64,000 nt of DNA from Alloacidobacterium dinghuense (GTDB lineage: Bacteria; Acidobacteriota; Terriglobia; Terriglobales; Acidobacteriaceae), in contig NZ_CP060394.1 of assembly GCF_014274465.1 (NCBI RefSeq), positions 1,178,001 to 1,242,000 of the forward strand. The letters are read 5' to 3'. This document shows, one piece after another, positions 17,351-27,627 of the stretch. Within the stretch, counting starts at the first letter, position 1, and each line of letters starts with the position of its first letter. The notes under the pieces are model-generated. The model worked only from the letters and a program-made list of their open reading frames with translations, ran no database searches and was not told where the DNA came from. The position numbers and the translations under genes were made by a program.

Positions 17351-19639
17351 GTGGACGAGTTGACGCGAGAATTTCTGATCGAAAGCCAGGAAGGATTGGA
17401 CCGCATGGAGCGGTGCCTGACCGATCTGGAGGAACGCCCCGAGGACCGCGAGCTTCTGGCTGAGATCTTTCGTACTGTGCACACCATCAAGGGAACCACG
17501 GGTTTTCTCGGCTTTTTACGACTGGAATCGCTGGCTCATGCCGGAGAAAATCTGCTTGGTCTACTGCGCGACGGCAAGCTTCTGGCCAACGCAGACATTG
17601 TCAGTGGTCTGCTTGCCTTGCTCGATATCCTGCGCGAAATTCTTGGACAGATTGAAGCAAGCGGGAAGGAAGGCGGCGAGGATCATGCCGCGATGATCCA
17701 TCGTCTGAACGCATTGCAGCAGCCTTCGACAGGTGAGAACAACGCGCAGACATCAGGAAGGTCTCTCGAAGATGTCTCGCTTCCCGAGGTGTGCTCTTCT
17801 CCGCATGCTGCCGCAAGAAAGAAGCGGGCGCGCAAACCAAAGGCTGCATCACCCGCTGCGATCACGCCGCTCAGTGACGCGGAGATCGCGAGGCCGCAAG
17901 AGGAAAGCAGGGCCATCGAGGTTTATCAAGCCGAGCCACAGATCGCGCAGGCGAGGGCAGCGGTGAACGCAGCCGAATCGACGCTGCGCGTCGACGTGGA
18001 TCTGCTCAACCGCATGATGAATCTCGTGGGGGAGCTTGTGCTCACCCGAAATCAGATCCTGCAGATGGTCGGCGCCGATGCCAGCCTGGCCATGCTCTCG
18101 CGTCGCTTGGACATGGTAACAGCCGATCTGCGTGAAGCAGTGATGAAGGCGCGCATGCAGCCTGTCAGCCATGTCTTCTCGAAGTTTCCGCGCATGGTGC
18201 GCGATCTTGCGCAGCAGCTGAGCAAGCGGGTACGTCTGGTCATGGAAGGGCAGGAGACGGAACTCGACAAGAGCCTGCTCGAAGCCATCAAAGATCCGCT
18301 GACGCATTCTGTTCGCAACGCTATCGATCACGGCATCGAGTTGCCGCACCTCCGCGAGGCCGCCGGCAAAGACCTGGAAGGCACGCTGCGGCTGCGTGCC
18401 TATCAGGAGGGCAGCCACGTTGTCATCGAAGTCTCCGATGACGGTGGCGGCATGAAGGTTGAGCGCATCCGTGACAAAGCCCTTGAGCGCAAGTTGATCA
18501 CCCGCGAACGCGCAGCGCAGCTTTCCGACCGCGAGTTGATGCAGTTGATCTTCTTGCCAGGATTCTCCACCGCTGAGGCCATTACGAATGTCTCCGGGCG
18601 CGGCGTCGGCATGGACGTGGTGCGCACCAACGTGGAGAAAATTGGTGGCAAGGTTGAGATCGACAGCCGTGTCGGCAAGGGAACAACGCTGCGCCTACGT
18701 ATTCCGCTCACCCTGGCCATTGTGCCTGCCTTGATCGTGCACAGCCGAGGCCAGAGCTTCGCGTTGCCTCAGGGGGCTCTTTCTGAACTCGTGCACCTTT
18801 CTTCCGACCAGGTCAGCGCGCAAGTGGAGTGGATGGAGGGTGCGGCGCTGTACCGTTTGCGGGGCAAACTCCTCCCGCTGATCTTCCTTGGTTCTCTTCT
18901 TAAACAACATACGCGGTCAGAAGAGCCGCGTGAAGTATATATCGCCGTCTTGAATGCGGAAGGCCGCCGCTATGGCCTGGTGGTCGACAGCCTTGCGGAC
19001 CCGGAAGAGATTGTGGTCAAGCCATTGTCGTCGGTGCTCAAGAGAATCGGTTTCTTTTCGGGAGCGACAGTGCTGGGCAACGGTGAGATGGCTTTGATTC
19101 TTGATCCCGGAGCAATCGCCACACAATCGAATATCGGCATGGCGCTTGAAGATGACGAGCCCGAGGTTCTGGGGGGAAATTTGAAGGAAGGAACTGCCGA
19201 ATATCTGCTGATGCAATCCGCGAGCGAGCATTCGGCAGTACCTCTGGATAGCGTGTTACGGATTGAGCGCATTCCGCGTGGGCAAATGGAGTGGCTAAAC
19301 GGTATCCCTGTCTTGCGTTTTGACGGCACACTTCTGCCGCTCAAAGACAGAACGGATGTTGGAGCAGAATCACCAGAGAGCGAGATGACGGTGGTCGTCT
19401 GCCGCGACGGGCAGCGTCACGTAGGAGTCGCCGTCACGCAGGTTCTAGACGTGGCTCCGGGCGAGTCTTTGACTGAGGCCGGAACCAATGCTGCGACGCA
19501 GGATGCCATCCTTTTAAAGGACAAAGTGACAAGCATCGTCGATCTTCGAAGCATCCCGGCATTGCACGGCACGCACCCGCTTTCGGGCGAATTCGTGGAG
19601 ACATGGAAACCAGTTGGAATTGTTGAGATGTCCGCATGA
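17351..19639 (+). CDS. cheA: Chemotaxis-type histidine kinase CheA with two CheW-like domains
   Basis: A 762-residue sensor kinase. Order: an HPt domain with the phosphoryl histidine at H44 (RTVHTIKGTTGF), a basic, low-complexity linker (about 130-210) instead of a clear CheY-binding P2 domain, the dimerisation helices (LLNRMMNLVGELVLTRNQI), the ATPase domain (HSVRNAIDHGIE, VSDDGGGM, SGRGVGMDVV), then a CheW-like P5 domain and a second diverged CheW-like domain (about 615-755). The start is GTG after AGAGG; the next in-frame TTG is possible. It is the first of five tightly packed che genes, with the stop overlapping cheW (ATGA). No receptor gene lies in the cluster. Confidence 0.94.
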   Translation: MDELTREFLIESQEGLDRMERCLTDLEERPEDRELLAEIFRTVHTIKGTTGFLGFLRLESLAHAGENLLGLLRDGKLLANADIVSGLLALLDILREILGQIEASGKEGGEDHAAMIHRLNALQQPSTGENNAQTSGRSLEDVSLPEVCSSPHAAARKKRARKPKAASPAAITPLSDAEIARPQEESRAIEVYQAEPQIAQARAAVNAAESTLRVDVDLLNRMMNLVGELVLTRNQILQMVGADASLAMLSRRLDMVTADLREAVMKARMQPVSHVFSKFPRMVRDLAQQLSKRVRLVMEGQETELDKSLLEAIKDPLTHSVRNAIDHGIELPHLREAAGKDLEGTLRLRAYQEGSHVVIEVSDDGGGMKVERIRDKALERKLITRERAAQLSDRELMQLIFLPGFSTAEAITNVSGRGVGMDVVRTNVEKIGGKVEIDSRVGKGTTLRLRIPLTLAIVPALIVHSRGQSFALPQGALSELVHLSSDQVSAQVEWMEGAALYRLRGKLLPLIFLGSLLKQHTRSEEPREVYIAVLNAEGRRYGLVVDSLADPEEIVVKPLSSVLKRIGFFSGATVLGNGEMALILDPGAIATQSNIGMALEDDEPEVLGGNLKEGTAEYLLMQSASEHSAVPLDSVLRIERIPRGQMEWLNGIPVLRFDGTLLPLKDRTDVGAESPESEMTVVVCRDGQRHVGVAVTQVLDVAPGESLTEAGTNAATQDAILLKDKVTSIVDLRSIPALHGTHPLSGEFVETWKPVGIVEMSA

Positions 19640-20112
19640 TGCCTACTCTACTACTGCAGACTGACGCACAGGACGAAGGCATCGAGATGTGTTCTGTTCG
19701 TGTGGGCCAGACGCTCTACGGCGTTCCTGTAACCCGCATTCTGGAAATTCTGGGAAGGCCTGCGAAGCAGCCTGTTCCACTTGCTCCCAGCTACATCGGC
19801 GGGTTGGTGCACTATCGTGGCGAGGTACTGACGGCTGTTTCGCTACGCAGGTTGGTGGATCTGCCGGAGCACGATGCCGTGGAAGACATCCTCGTCTTTG
19901 AAGGCGGCGATGGATACTTCGGCCTGTTGGTGGACGAGGTAGGTGAAGTGATGACGGTGCAGCCTGCGAATTTCGAGAGCAACCCCTCAACTCTCGATGA
20001 TCGCCGCAAAGCGCTGTTTGCCGGAACTTACAAACTCAATAACGCTCTTCTGGTGATGCTCGATCCGGATCGTCTCGATCCGATGTGTCTTGCAGAAACA
20101 TCCCCCGCTTGA
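19636..20112 (+). CDS. cheW: Chemotaxis coupling protein CheW
   Basis: 158 residues forming a single CheW domain, which links receptors to CheA. It has the CheW core SVRVGQTLYGVPVTRILEILG, YIGGLVHYRGEVLTAVSLR and the C-terminal LLVMLDPDRL. It starts inside the cheA stop codon, implying coupled translation and near-equal amounts. It is followed by cheY after 17 bases. Confidence 0.93.
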   Translation: MMPTLLLQTDAQDEGIEMCSVRVGQTLYGVPVTRILEILGRPAKQPVPLAPSYIGGLVHYRGEVLTAVSLRRLVDLPEHDAVEDILVFEGGDGYFGLLVDEVGEVMTVQPANFESNPSTLDDRRKALFAGTYKLNNALLVMLDPDRLDPMCLAETSPA

Positions 20113-20129
20113 GCGATGAGGGAAAGAAT

Positions 20130-20495
20130 ATGCGTGCGCTTATCGTCGATGATTCGCGTTCCATCCGAAGTTACTTGCGACTGCTTTTGGAAAAGCAGGG
20201 ACTCGAATGCATCGAAGCAGAGGACGGACGGCTGGCGCTAGACGCGATGCAGAGGAACGGCGTCTGTGATCTTGCTCTCGTCGATGTCAACATGCCCGTC
20301 ATGGGCGGGCTGGAATGCGTGAAGGCGATGCGAGGCAATCCGGAAACAAGGTCGATGAAGATCATGATGGTGACGTCGGAGGCAGACCATGCCTTCATCG
20401 AAGCTGCGCTTGAAGCCGGTGCGGATGAATACTTGATGAAACCTTTTGACGCTGACGCGCTCATCGACAAGCTCCAGATGATTGGCATCGCATAA
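20130..20495 (+). CDS. cheY: CheY-like single-domain response regulator
   Basis: 121 residues, a stand-alone receiver domain. It has the acidic pair D7-D8, the phospho-acceptor D52 (LVDVNMP), T in VTSEA and the lysine in LMKPF. The start is the ATG at 20130 with GAGGGAAAG just upstream; the longer frame from 20085 overlaps cheW and is not receiver-like. In this cluster it is the expected target of CheA. What it acts on is unknown, because no flagellar or pilus gene is in the window. Confidence 0.93.
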   Translation: MRALIVDDSRSIRSYLRLLLEKQGLECIEAEDGRLALDAMQRNGVCDLALVDVNMPVMGGLECVKAMRGNPETRSMKIMMVTSEADHAFIEAALEAGADEYLMKPFDADALIDKLQMIGIA

Positions 20496-20507
20496 GGTTC
20501 GATCTCG

Positions 20508-21581
20508 ATGCCCCGACCAATTCGTGTCCTTGTAGTGGACGACTCCCTCGTGATGCGCAGCCTTCTGCGCATGGTGCTCGCCTCGGATCCCGCCATTGAG
20601 TTGGCAGGAATGGCGAAAGATGGTATCGAAGCTCTCGATGCCGTCGAGCGGCTTCGACCAGACCTCATTCTTCTGGACATTGAAATGCCGCGCATGAATG
20701 GCCTTGAAGTGCTGGCCGAACTGCGTTCACGGCACAGCACAGTAAAGATCATTATGTGCAGCACCCTCACACGTCGTGGCGCTCGCATCACCCTTGATGC
20801 GCTGGTGCAAGGGGCGACCGACTATGTTACAAAGCCGACCGTGCAGAATGGCGCTGCGGATGCAGTCGCTACGCTTATGCGTGAGCTTCTTCCGCGGATC
20901 AAAGCTCTGTTTCCAGCACCACAACTCAGCGTCATCCTCGCTGGTTACGCAGGAGGCAAAACCCGGCTGCAGAGGACGCCAGAGATTGTCGCGATTGGAG
21001 TGTCAACCGGAGGTCCTGCCGCTCTTCAAACCTTACTGCCTATGCTGCCTGCAGATTTCCCCGTTCCAATCGTCATTGTCCAGCACATGCCTCGGCTTTT
21101 TACTGCTCTTCTGGCCGAGAGACTGAATCGTGAATGTGCCCTCAATGTGCGCGAAGCGGCGACCGGCATGCTTCCCGAGCCCGGAACGGTCTCGATTGCT
21201 CGCGGAGACTGGCATCTCGAATTTGTCCAGACCCCATTTGGCTATGGACACTTACTTCATCTCTCGCAAGCCGCACCGGAGCACTACTGCCGTCCTTCGG
21301 TCGATATGCTTTTTCGTTCAGCCGCGCAGGTTTACAGCGATGCTGTGCTGGGCGTGGTACTCACCGGAATGGGTGCCGATGGCTTGGAAGGCTGCAAATC
21401 CATTCGCCGCGCAGGAGGAAGAATCCTCGTGCAGGACCGCGCGAGCAGCTCTGTTTGGGGCATGCCCGGTGTTGTTGCCGACGCCGGATTGGCAGATCGC
21501 ATTCTGCCCCTTCCGTCCATCGCGGCCGAACTGATCCGTCTTTGTTCGTCACGTCACGCTACTCTCGCAGCGAAGGAGTGA
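20508..21581 (+). CDS. cheB: Chemotaxis methylesterase/glutamine deamidase CheB
   Basis: 357 residues. The N-terminal receiver domain has D11-D12 and phospho-acceptor D57 (LLDIEMP), a linker follows, and the C-terminal esterase domain carries the catalytic triad S166 (GVSTGGP), H193 (VQHMP) and D291 (TGMGADG). It removes methyl groups from receptor glutamates, opposing CheR. Its stop is directly followed by the cheR leader. Full catalytic residues imply methylation-based adaptation, so a receptor must exist elsewhere in the genome. Confidence 0.95.
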   Translation: MPRPIRVLVVDDSLVMRSLLRMVLASDPAIELAGMAKDGIEALDAVERLRPDLILLDIEMPRMNGLEVLAELRSRHSTVKIIMCSTLTRRGARITLDALVQGATDYVTKPTVQNGAADAVATLMRELLPRIKALFPAPQLSVILAGYAGGKTRLQRTPEIVAIGVSTGGPAALQTLLPMLPADFPVPIVIVQHMPRLFTALLAERLNRECALNVREAATGMLPEPGTVSIARGDWHLEFVQTPFGYGHLLHLSQAAPEHYCRPSVDMLFRSAAQVYSDAVLGVVLTGMGADGLEGCKSIRRAGGRILVQDRASSSVWGMPGVVADAGLADRILPLPSIAAELIRLCSSRHATLAAKE

Positions 21582-21587
21582 TTGCAC

Positions 21588-22403
21588 ATGCCTTCTACCG
21601 AGACGGATTACAGTTTCCTGCGAAAGTTTATCCAGAGCCGTTCAGAGAACATCCTTGATCCCTCACGCAACGATATTTTCGATGCGCGCCTCTATCGCCT
21701 GCTGCAAGTGCATGGCATGTCGGGCATCGATGACCTGGTCCGCAGGTTAAGACTTGCGGCGGATCCCATGCTTGATCAGGCAGTGGTCGAGGCTATGACG
21801 ATCAATGAGACTAGTTTCTTCCGTGATCAGGCCCCATTCGAGTTATTGCGCAACGAGCTGCTGCCGAGACTGATCGAACGCCGTGGCCTGCAGCGCAGTC
21901 TGCGATTTTGGAGCGCTGCATGCTCCAGTGGTCAGGAAGCCTATTCATTGGCAATGCTCATTCGATACCATTTCCCTCAAATTGCCGAGTGGAAGATAGA
22001 GATCGTAGGCACGGACATTCATGCAGACATGATTCGCCGCGCACAGTCCGGCCGTTACCAACGCATGGAGATCAACCGCGGCTTGCCTGCTCGTCTCTTG
22101 CTCAAGTACTTCACGCGCGACGATGACGAATGGGAGGTCACACCGGAGCTGCGTTCTCTTTGTCACTTTCAGCAACGGAACCTGAGCCACACCTTACCAG
22201 CGCTGGATGTATACGACGGCATCCTCATGCGCAATGTGCTTTTCTACTTTTCCGACGCCACACGAAAACGCGTCCTTCAAAATGTTCACGTTGCCCTGCA
22301 GTCAGACGGATTCCTGATTCTCGGTTCGAGCGAGCAGCCCGCGCAACTCGATCTCTGGCAGCCGGCTCTTGACGACAAGACCTGCTACTACAGTCCGCGC
22401 TGA
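21588..22403 (+). CDS. cheR: Chemotaxis receptor methyltransferase CheR
   Basis: 271 residues. It methylates receptor glutamates with SAM. The N-terminal helical domain is followed by MTINETSFFRD, the SAM-binding FWSAACSSGQEAYSLAM, IVGTDI and RNVLFYF. The ATG at 21588 is chosen because GAAGGAG lies nine bases upstream; a TTG two codons earlier is also in frame. It is the last gene of the che operon. Confidence 0.94.
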   Translation: MPSTETDYSFLRKFIQSRSENILDPSRNDIFDARLYRLLQVHGMSGIDDLVRRLRLAADPMLDQAVVEAMTINETSFFRDQAPFELLRNELLPRLIERRGLQRSLRFWSAACSSGQEAYSLAMLIRYHFPQIAEWKIEIVGTDIHADMIRRAQSGRYQRMEINRGLPARLLLKYFTRDDDEWEVTPELRSLCHFQQRNLSHTLPALDVYDGILMRNVLFYFSDATRKRVLQNVHVALQSDGFLILGSSEQPAQLDLWQPALDDKTCYYSPR

Positions 22404-22448
22404 AACGTCGCGGCCCCTTCCATTGCATCAAAATGCCTGAGCATCTTA

Positions 22449-25400
22449 TTGTGCAGGCGGATATCCTGCTTGCTGAGGCCATGGGTGGAGAAGCGGCGAA
22501 TCAAGAAGATCGAGACGGACAACGCCGGTTTTAAGGAGGTGCTTCATCTCTTTCATCCGGTAACAGCAGATTGGTTTAGAGCCGTTTTCGACAAGCCCAC
22601 CTCACCTCAGCGTCTCGGCTGGCCCGCAATCGCTCGGGGTGAGAGCACCTTGATCCTTGCTCCGACAGGAACAGGAAAAACGCTGACAGCATTTCTCTGG
22701 TGCCTGGATCGGCTCATGCTTCGACAGCGTGAGACAGCAGTGAAAGGATGCCGGGTCGTCTATATCAGCCCTCTCAAGGCGCTGGCCGTTGATGTGGAAC
22801 GCAATCTACGCTCGCCTTTGGCTGGAATTGCGAACATGGCCCGGCAACGAGGCGCGGCCTTTTCTCAGCCGGAAATCAGCGTACGCACCGGGGATACTCC
22901 GCAAAAAGAGCGTAGCCGATTCCGTCGTCATCCTGCGGAAATTCTGATCACCACGCCGGAATCGCTGTATCTGCTTCTGACTTCTGAGTCAGCCGCATCT
23001 CTGCGCACCGTGGATACCGTCATTGTCGATGAAATCCATGCCCTTGTGCCCACCAAGCGGGGAGCCCATCTCGCTCTTAGCCTTGAACGCCTTGAAGCGA
23101 TCACCGAGAAGCGCGTCCAGCGGATCGGTCTTTCCGCTACGCAACGCCCGCTTGAGGAGGTAGCACATTTTCTGGCAGGCTGTGATGGACCGCCACCATC
23201 AACAGCAAAGACAGACGATAATCTCACTGCGCTCGAAAAAGAATGGACCTCCGATGTCGATGCGATCGGCAAAGATCGAGCTCCGGCATTTCGCCCAGTC
23301 ACCATCATCAACGCGAGCGAGCCCAAGAGACTTGAGCTTCGCATTGAAGTTCCAGTCGAGGATATGGCGAAGCTTGGCCAGCCAGAGGAGATACCGAGTG
23401 GCGCCGCATCTCAGGGGCCAAAGCGCACTTCCATTTGGAGCGCGATACATCCAAGACTCCTCGAAATTGTTCGCGAACGTCAGTCAACGCTCATCTTCGT
23501 GAATAATCGGCGAATCGCAGAACGCCTTGCCGGCGCGCTCAACGAACTTGCCAATGAACCGATCGCGCGTGCCCATCATGGCTCTCTAGCCGCTGCACAG
23601 CGTACCGAAATCGAAGAGCAACTCAAAGCGGGATCCATCAAGGCTCTTGTCGCCACTTCGACGCTTGAACTTGGCATCGACATGGGCGCGGTCGATCTCG
23701 TGGTCCAGGTGGAAGCGCCTCCTTCCGTCGCCAGCGGCATACAGCGCATCGGGCGAGCGGGCCACCAAGTAGGCGCGCCAAGCGAAGGCATCATCTTTCC
23801 CAAGTATCGTGCTGATCTCGTTGCCTGCGCCGCCGTGACGCGAGCCATGCATGAAGGGTTGGTTGAGTCGACGCGTTATCTGCGCAATCCGCTGGACGTG
23901 CTGGCCCAGCAGATCGTCGCTACGGTCGCGCAACCTCCGCGGACCTCTATTCCTCGGACAAAGGGCCAGCCGCCGGCAAACGCAGAAGTCTCCACGGCCG
24001 ATCTGTTCCGCATCGTCACCAGCGCAGCGCCATTTGCCTCGCTCAGCCGCGGCGCCTTCGATGGAGTGCTCGATCTGCTCGCTGGCCGCTATCCTTCAGA
24101 CGAGTTTGCAGAATTACGCCCTCGTATTACATGGGATCGAGTGCACGACATTATCACGCCGCGCGAGGGCGCAAAGAGCCTTGCCATCCTCAACGGTGGC
24201 ACGATTCCGGATCGCGGTCTATATGGCGTTTTCCTTTCCGGCACCGAAGGCAAGCCTGTGCGGGTGGGAGAACTCGACGAAGAGATGGTCTTCGAAAGCC
24301 GCACTGGGGAAACATTCATTCTCGGCGCCTCGACTTGGCGCATTGATGAAATCACTCATGATCGTGTTCTCGTTTCGCCCGCTCCGGGTGAGCCGGGCAA
24401 GATGCCCTTCTGGCATGGAGACAGCGCCGGCCGCCCTCTCGAATTTGGCAAGCGCATCGGACAGTTGGTACGCGAACTGCGCGAGATGCCGAGGAACGCT
24501 GCGATCAGCCGCCTCGTTCGCGAGCACGATCTCGATCCGGTTGCCGCTGAAAATCTCATCCGTTTTCTCGCCGATCAGGAGATTGCGACTACCGCTGTCC
24601 CAGATGACCAGACCATCGTCATCGAGCGTGTGCGCGATGAACTGGGCGACTGGCGTGTCTGCGTGCTCACTCCCTTCGGCAATCGCGTTCACGCGCCGTG
24701 GGCCATGGCGATCAGCGGAAAACTCCGTGCCATGGGTGCAGTCGATGTAGAAACGATGTGGGCCGATGACGGATTCGTTCTCCGCTTTCCGGACACCGAA
24801 GCAGCGCCGGATTCCGGGATCCTGCTCCTCGATCCAGCGGAAGCATCTGATTTTGTTTTGCGTCAGCTTGGAACCACAGCACTCTTCGCGGCGAAATTTC
24901 GTGAAAGCTCGGCGCGAGCGCTTCTCCTGCCTCGACGTCGCGCGCAGGGCCGAGCGCCGCTCTGGCAGCAGCGCAAACGCGCCTACGACCTTCTCTCTGT
25001 GGCCGCGCGCTATCCCTCTTTCCCCATGTTGTTGGAGGCTTACCGCGAATGCGTACGGGATGTCTTCGATATGCCGGCATTTCTGGAAGTTTTACGCGCG
25101 ATCGAAAAACGCCAGATTCGGGTTCACGTGGCTGATTCCCGCACCCCGTCGCCTTTTGCCTCATCGCTGCTCTTCAGCTACGTGGCGAACTACATCTATG
25201 ACGGTGATGCTCCTTTGGCAGAGCGCCGGGCGCAAGCCCTCTCCATCGATCAGGAGCAGCTTCAGGATCTCCTCGGCGATGCCGATCTACGCGAACTCCT
25301 GGATGCCGATGCGATTGCCGAGGTAGAAGAGCAACTGCAGATGCTCGGAGAAAACTACCGTGCCCGATCGGCCGATGCCATGCACGATCTGTTGCTGCGC

Positions 25401-27200
25401 CTAGGCGATCTTTCACAAAAAGAGCTTTCGCTCCGGCTCGCTTCTCAGGACCTGCTTGCTTCTGTGGATAGGCTCTTGCGGGCAAAGCGTTTGCTGGAGA
25501 TCAAGATCGCGGGCGAGAAACGCCTGATCCCAGTAGAAGACGCTGCGCGCTACCGCGATGCGCTCGGCATTCCGGTGCCTCCGGGAATTCCAAAGCAACT
25601 ACTCGAACCGGTAGCCGCACCAAGGCTCGAACTGATTCGCCGCTATGCCCGCACTCACGGTCCGTTCACGTTACAGAATGTTTCGCAACGATTTGGTCTG
25701 GCTGAATCACAAGCAGAGTCAGTACTGCGCGCGTTGCTTCTCGATGGCCGCATCGTAGAAGGCGGCTTTCGTCCAGGCGGTGTCCACCGCGAATGGTGCG
25801 ATGCGGAAGTGTTGCGCATGATTCGCAGAAAATCCTTGGCGCGGCTGCGAAAAGAAATCGAGCCCGTAGAACAGCAGATGCTTGCCCGGCTTGAGACGCA
25901 CTGGCAAGGCGTTCTCCAGCGAAGACGCGGTCTCGATGCCCTGCTCGATACGATTGAAAATCTGCAGGGAGCACCACTTCCGGCATCTCTGTTGGAGTCG
26001 ACGATCCTGCCGGCGCGCTTGGCGAAATACTCGCCCTCCGATCTCGATACTCTGATCGCTGCGGGAGAAATTATCTGGTGCGGGCTCGATCCCCTTGGAG
26101 AGCGCGACGGGCGCATTGCGCTTTATCTCGCCGACAAGATGACGGCTTTGTTCCCTCCCGCGCTCGCTAGACCCAACGAAAAAGATGGCCCAAGTTCTCG
26201 GGAAGAGGCAATCATCACGGCACTGCAACAAAGGGGAGCACTCTTTTTCAGCAAACTACATGAAACAGTTGGAGGCGGATATCCCGGAGAAACGCTGGAC
26301 GCTCTTTGGAACATGGTATGGCGAGGCGTTGTTACGAACGACACATTTCACTCACTGCGCGCGTATGTAACCCGTCCATATACATCAAGGCCTACGAAAC
26401 GCCAGCACAATGTTCAAAGCTTTCGCTCACGCCGAACCACACCGCCAAGCGCGCAAGGTCGTTGGGGTCTTCTGCCGGGTTCAACAGTCTCTCCAACAGA
26501 ATGGAGTCACGCCATCGCGCAGCAATTGCTGAATCGATATGGCATCGTATCGCGCGAATCGGTAAAGCAGGAAAACATCCCGGGCGGCTTCAGCGCAATT
26601 TACGACGTACTGAAGGCTCTAGAAGAAAGCGGCCGCGTCCGTCGCGGTTACTTTGTTGCCGGTTTAGGAGCCACGCAGTTCGCGCTGCCTTCCGCGGTCG
26701 ACCTTCTTCGGTCGCTGCGCGGCACTTCACAACCGGATCGAACGGAAATCCTATCGCTTGCTGCAACCGATCCCGCAAATCCATATGGCGCTGTGCTTCC
26801 GTGGCCAACGGTGCAGGTTGAAGGCGTCGACGAAAGTGGAATGCGCTCACTGGCGCGCAGCGTTGGAGCAACGGTCATCCTGCGCAATGGCGAACTCATC
26901 GGATATTTGCGCCGCAACAATCCGAATATCCTGGTCTTTCTGCCGTCCGATGAGCCGGAACGCGGGAATGCCGCGCGCGATCTCGCCGCATTTCTCGTCC
27001 ATCTGGCGCTAGAGGAGATGCGTCAGGAAGGGGAGGCGCGCCATCGCGGTGGGTTGCTGATCTCAACCATCAATGGGCAGCCTGTGCATATGCATCCGCT
27101 GTCGCGCTTTCTGCAAGACGCGGGATTTCAGGCCGCTCCGCCTGGTTTCAACGTGCGCCGCATGCCGCCATTGCAGTCTGTTTCAGCCGAGGTGCAATAA
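22449..27200 (+). CDS. lhr: Lhr-type large ATP-dependent helicase
   Basis: A 1583-residue superfamily 2 helicase of the full-length Lhr type, linked to DNA repair. The core (about 30-460) has the Walker A APTGTGKT (71-78), the DEIH box near 194, SATQRP, FVNNRRIAERLA and ATSTLELGIDMG, followed by QRIGRAGHQ. The winged-helix and Lhr core regions follow, then the long C-terminal extension (beyond about 900) seen in E. coli-type Lhr. The start is uncertain between TTG 22449, GTG 22485 and GTG 22538; the family similarity begins near LFHPVTADWF. It follows cheR by 45 bases with no visible terminator. Confidence 0.92.
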   Translation: MCRRISCLLRPWVEKRRIKKIETDNAGFKEVLHLFHPVTADWFRAVFDKPTSPQRLGWPAIARGESTLILAPTGTGKTLTAFLWCLDRLMLRQRETAVKGCRVVYISPLKALAVDVERNLRSPLAGIANMARQRGAAFSQPEISVRTGDTPQKERSRFRRHPAEILITTPESLYLLLTSESAASLRTVDTVIVDEIHALVPTKRGAHLALSLERLEAITEKRVQRIGLSATQRPLEEVAHFLAGCDGPPPSTAKTDDNLTALEKEWTSDVDAIGKDRAPAFRPVTIINASEPKRLELRIEVPVEDMAKLGQPEEIPSGAASQGPKRTSIWSAIHPRLLEIVRERQSTLIFVNNRRIAERLAGALNELANEPIARAHHGSLAAAQRTEIEEQLKAGSIKALVATSTLELGIDMGAVDLVVQVEAPPSVASGIQRIGRAGHQVGAPSEGIIFPKYRADLVACAAVTRAMHEGLVESTRYLRNPLDVLAQQIVATVAQPPRTSIPRTKGQPPANAEVSTADLFRIVTSAAPFASLSRGAFDGVLDLLAGRYPSDEFAELRPRITWDRVHDIITPREGAKSLAILNGGTIPDRGLYGVFLSGTEGKPVRVGELDEEMVFESRTGETFILGASTWRIDEITHDRVLVSPAPGEPGKMPFWHGDSAGRPLEFGKRIGQLVRELREMPRNAAISRLVREHDLDPVAAENLIRFLADQEIATTAVPDDQTIVIERVRDELGDWRVCVLTPFGNRVHAPWAMAISGKLRAMGAVDVETMWADDGFVLRFPDTEAAPDSGILLLDPAEASDFVLRQLGTTALFAAKFRESSARALLLPRRRAQGRAPLWQQRKRAYDLLSVAARYPSFPMLLEAYRECVRDVFDMPAFLEVLRAIEKRQIRVHVADSRTPSPFASSLLFSYVANYIYDGDAPLAERRAQALSIDQEQLQDLLGDADLRELLDADAIAEVEEQLQMLGENYRARSADAMHDLLLRLGDLSQKELSLRLASQDLLASVDRLLRAKRLLEIKIAGEKRLIPVEDAARYRDALGIPVPPGIPKQLLEPVAAPRLELIRRYARTHGPFTLQNVSQRFGLAESQAESVLRALLLDGRIVEGGFRPGGVHREWCDAEVLRMIRRKSLARLRKEIEPVEQQMLARLETHWQGVLQRRRGLDALLDTIENLQGAPLPASLLESTILPARLAKYSPSDLDTLIAAGEIIWCGLDPLGERDGRIALYLADKMTALFPPALARPNEKDGPSSREEAIITALQQRGALFFSKLHETVGGGYPGETLDALWNMVWRGVVTNDTFHSLRAYVTRPYTSRPTKRQHNVQSFRSRRTTPPSAQGRWGLLPGSTVSPTEWSHAIAQQLLNRYGIVSRESVKQENIPGGFSAIYDVLKALEESGRVRRGYFVAGLGATQFALPSAVDLLRSLRGTSQPDRTEILSLAATDPANPYGAVLPWPTVQVEGVDESGMRSLARSVGATVILRNGELIGYLRRNNPNILVFLPSDEPERGNAARDLAAFLVHLALEEMRQEGEARHRGGLLISTINGQPVHMHPLSRFLQDAGFQAAPPGFNVRRMPPLQSVSAEVQ

Positions 27201-27627
27201 CCCGAGTGAGCATACCCCTGTCCAATAAATTATTGAAAATAAGCCATTTTCTCTGAGATTGCTCTACTTATTTCATTCCATTTAGCTTATGAGCATCTAT
27301 TTGATTTTGAAAGGTTTACACCCAATAGAAAAACCCGCCTACTTTGAGGCGGGTTTTCAGAGCTTCTATATCCATTATAGCTGACTGGAAAGGAAAGTCG
27401 GCCAAATTGGGCGAGGTTTTTTCGCTTTGGAATGAAGCGGTTACAGGCTCGAAGGGGTTTTTCGCTCTTGACAGATTTCGTTAAGAAGCCTGGCAGGTCG
27501 TCACACCGGAATCGGTGTGCGGATCGCATTGGGGGCGACGCGCGGCCAAGTGTCGCGAATTGGCTTGATGTGACAAGATTCGCCACTGAAGGAACGCATA
27601 CGGGAAATCCAGGCATACGCTCATCGG
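27201..27627. other. Intergenic region between convergent lhr and PBP genes
   Basis: It contains a strong terminator (27329-27357) and a separate perfect hairpin CACACCG-GAAT-CGGTGTG (27502-27519) without a T-run. The open frames crossing it are shadows or lack ribosome binding sites. I see no gene. Confidence 0.5.
27329..27357. terminator. Bidirectional rho-independent terminator
   Basis: AAAACCCGCCT and AGGCGGGTTTT form a perfect stem with loop ACTTTG, flanked by A- and T-runs. It ends the lhr transcript and can also stop transcription coming from the penicillin-binding protein gene on the other strand. Confidence 0.88.
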
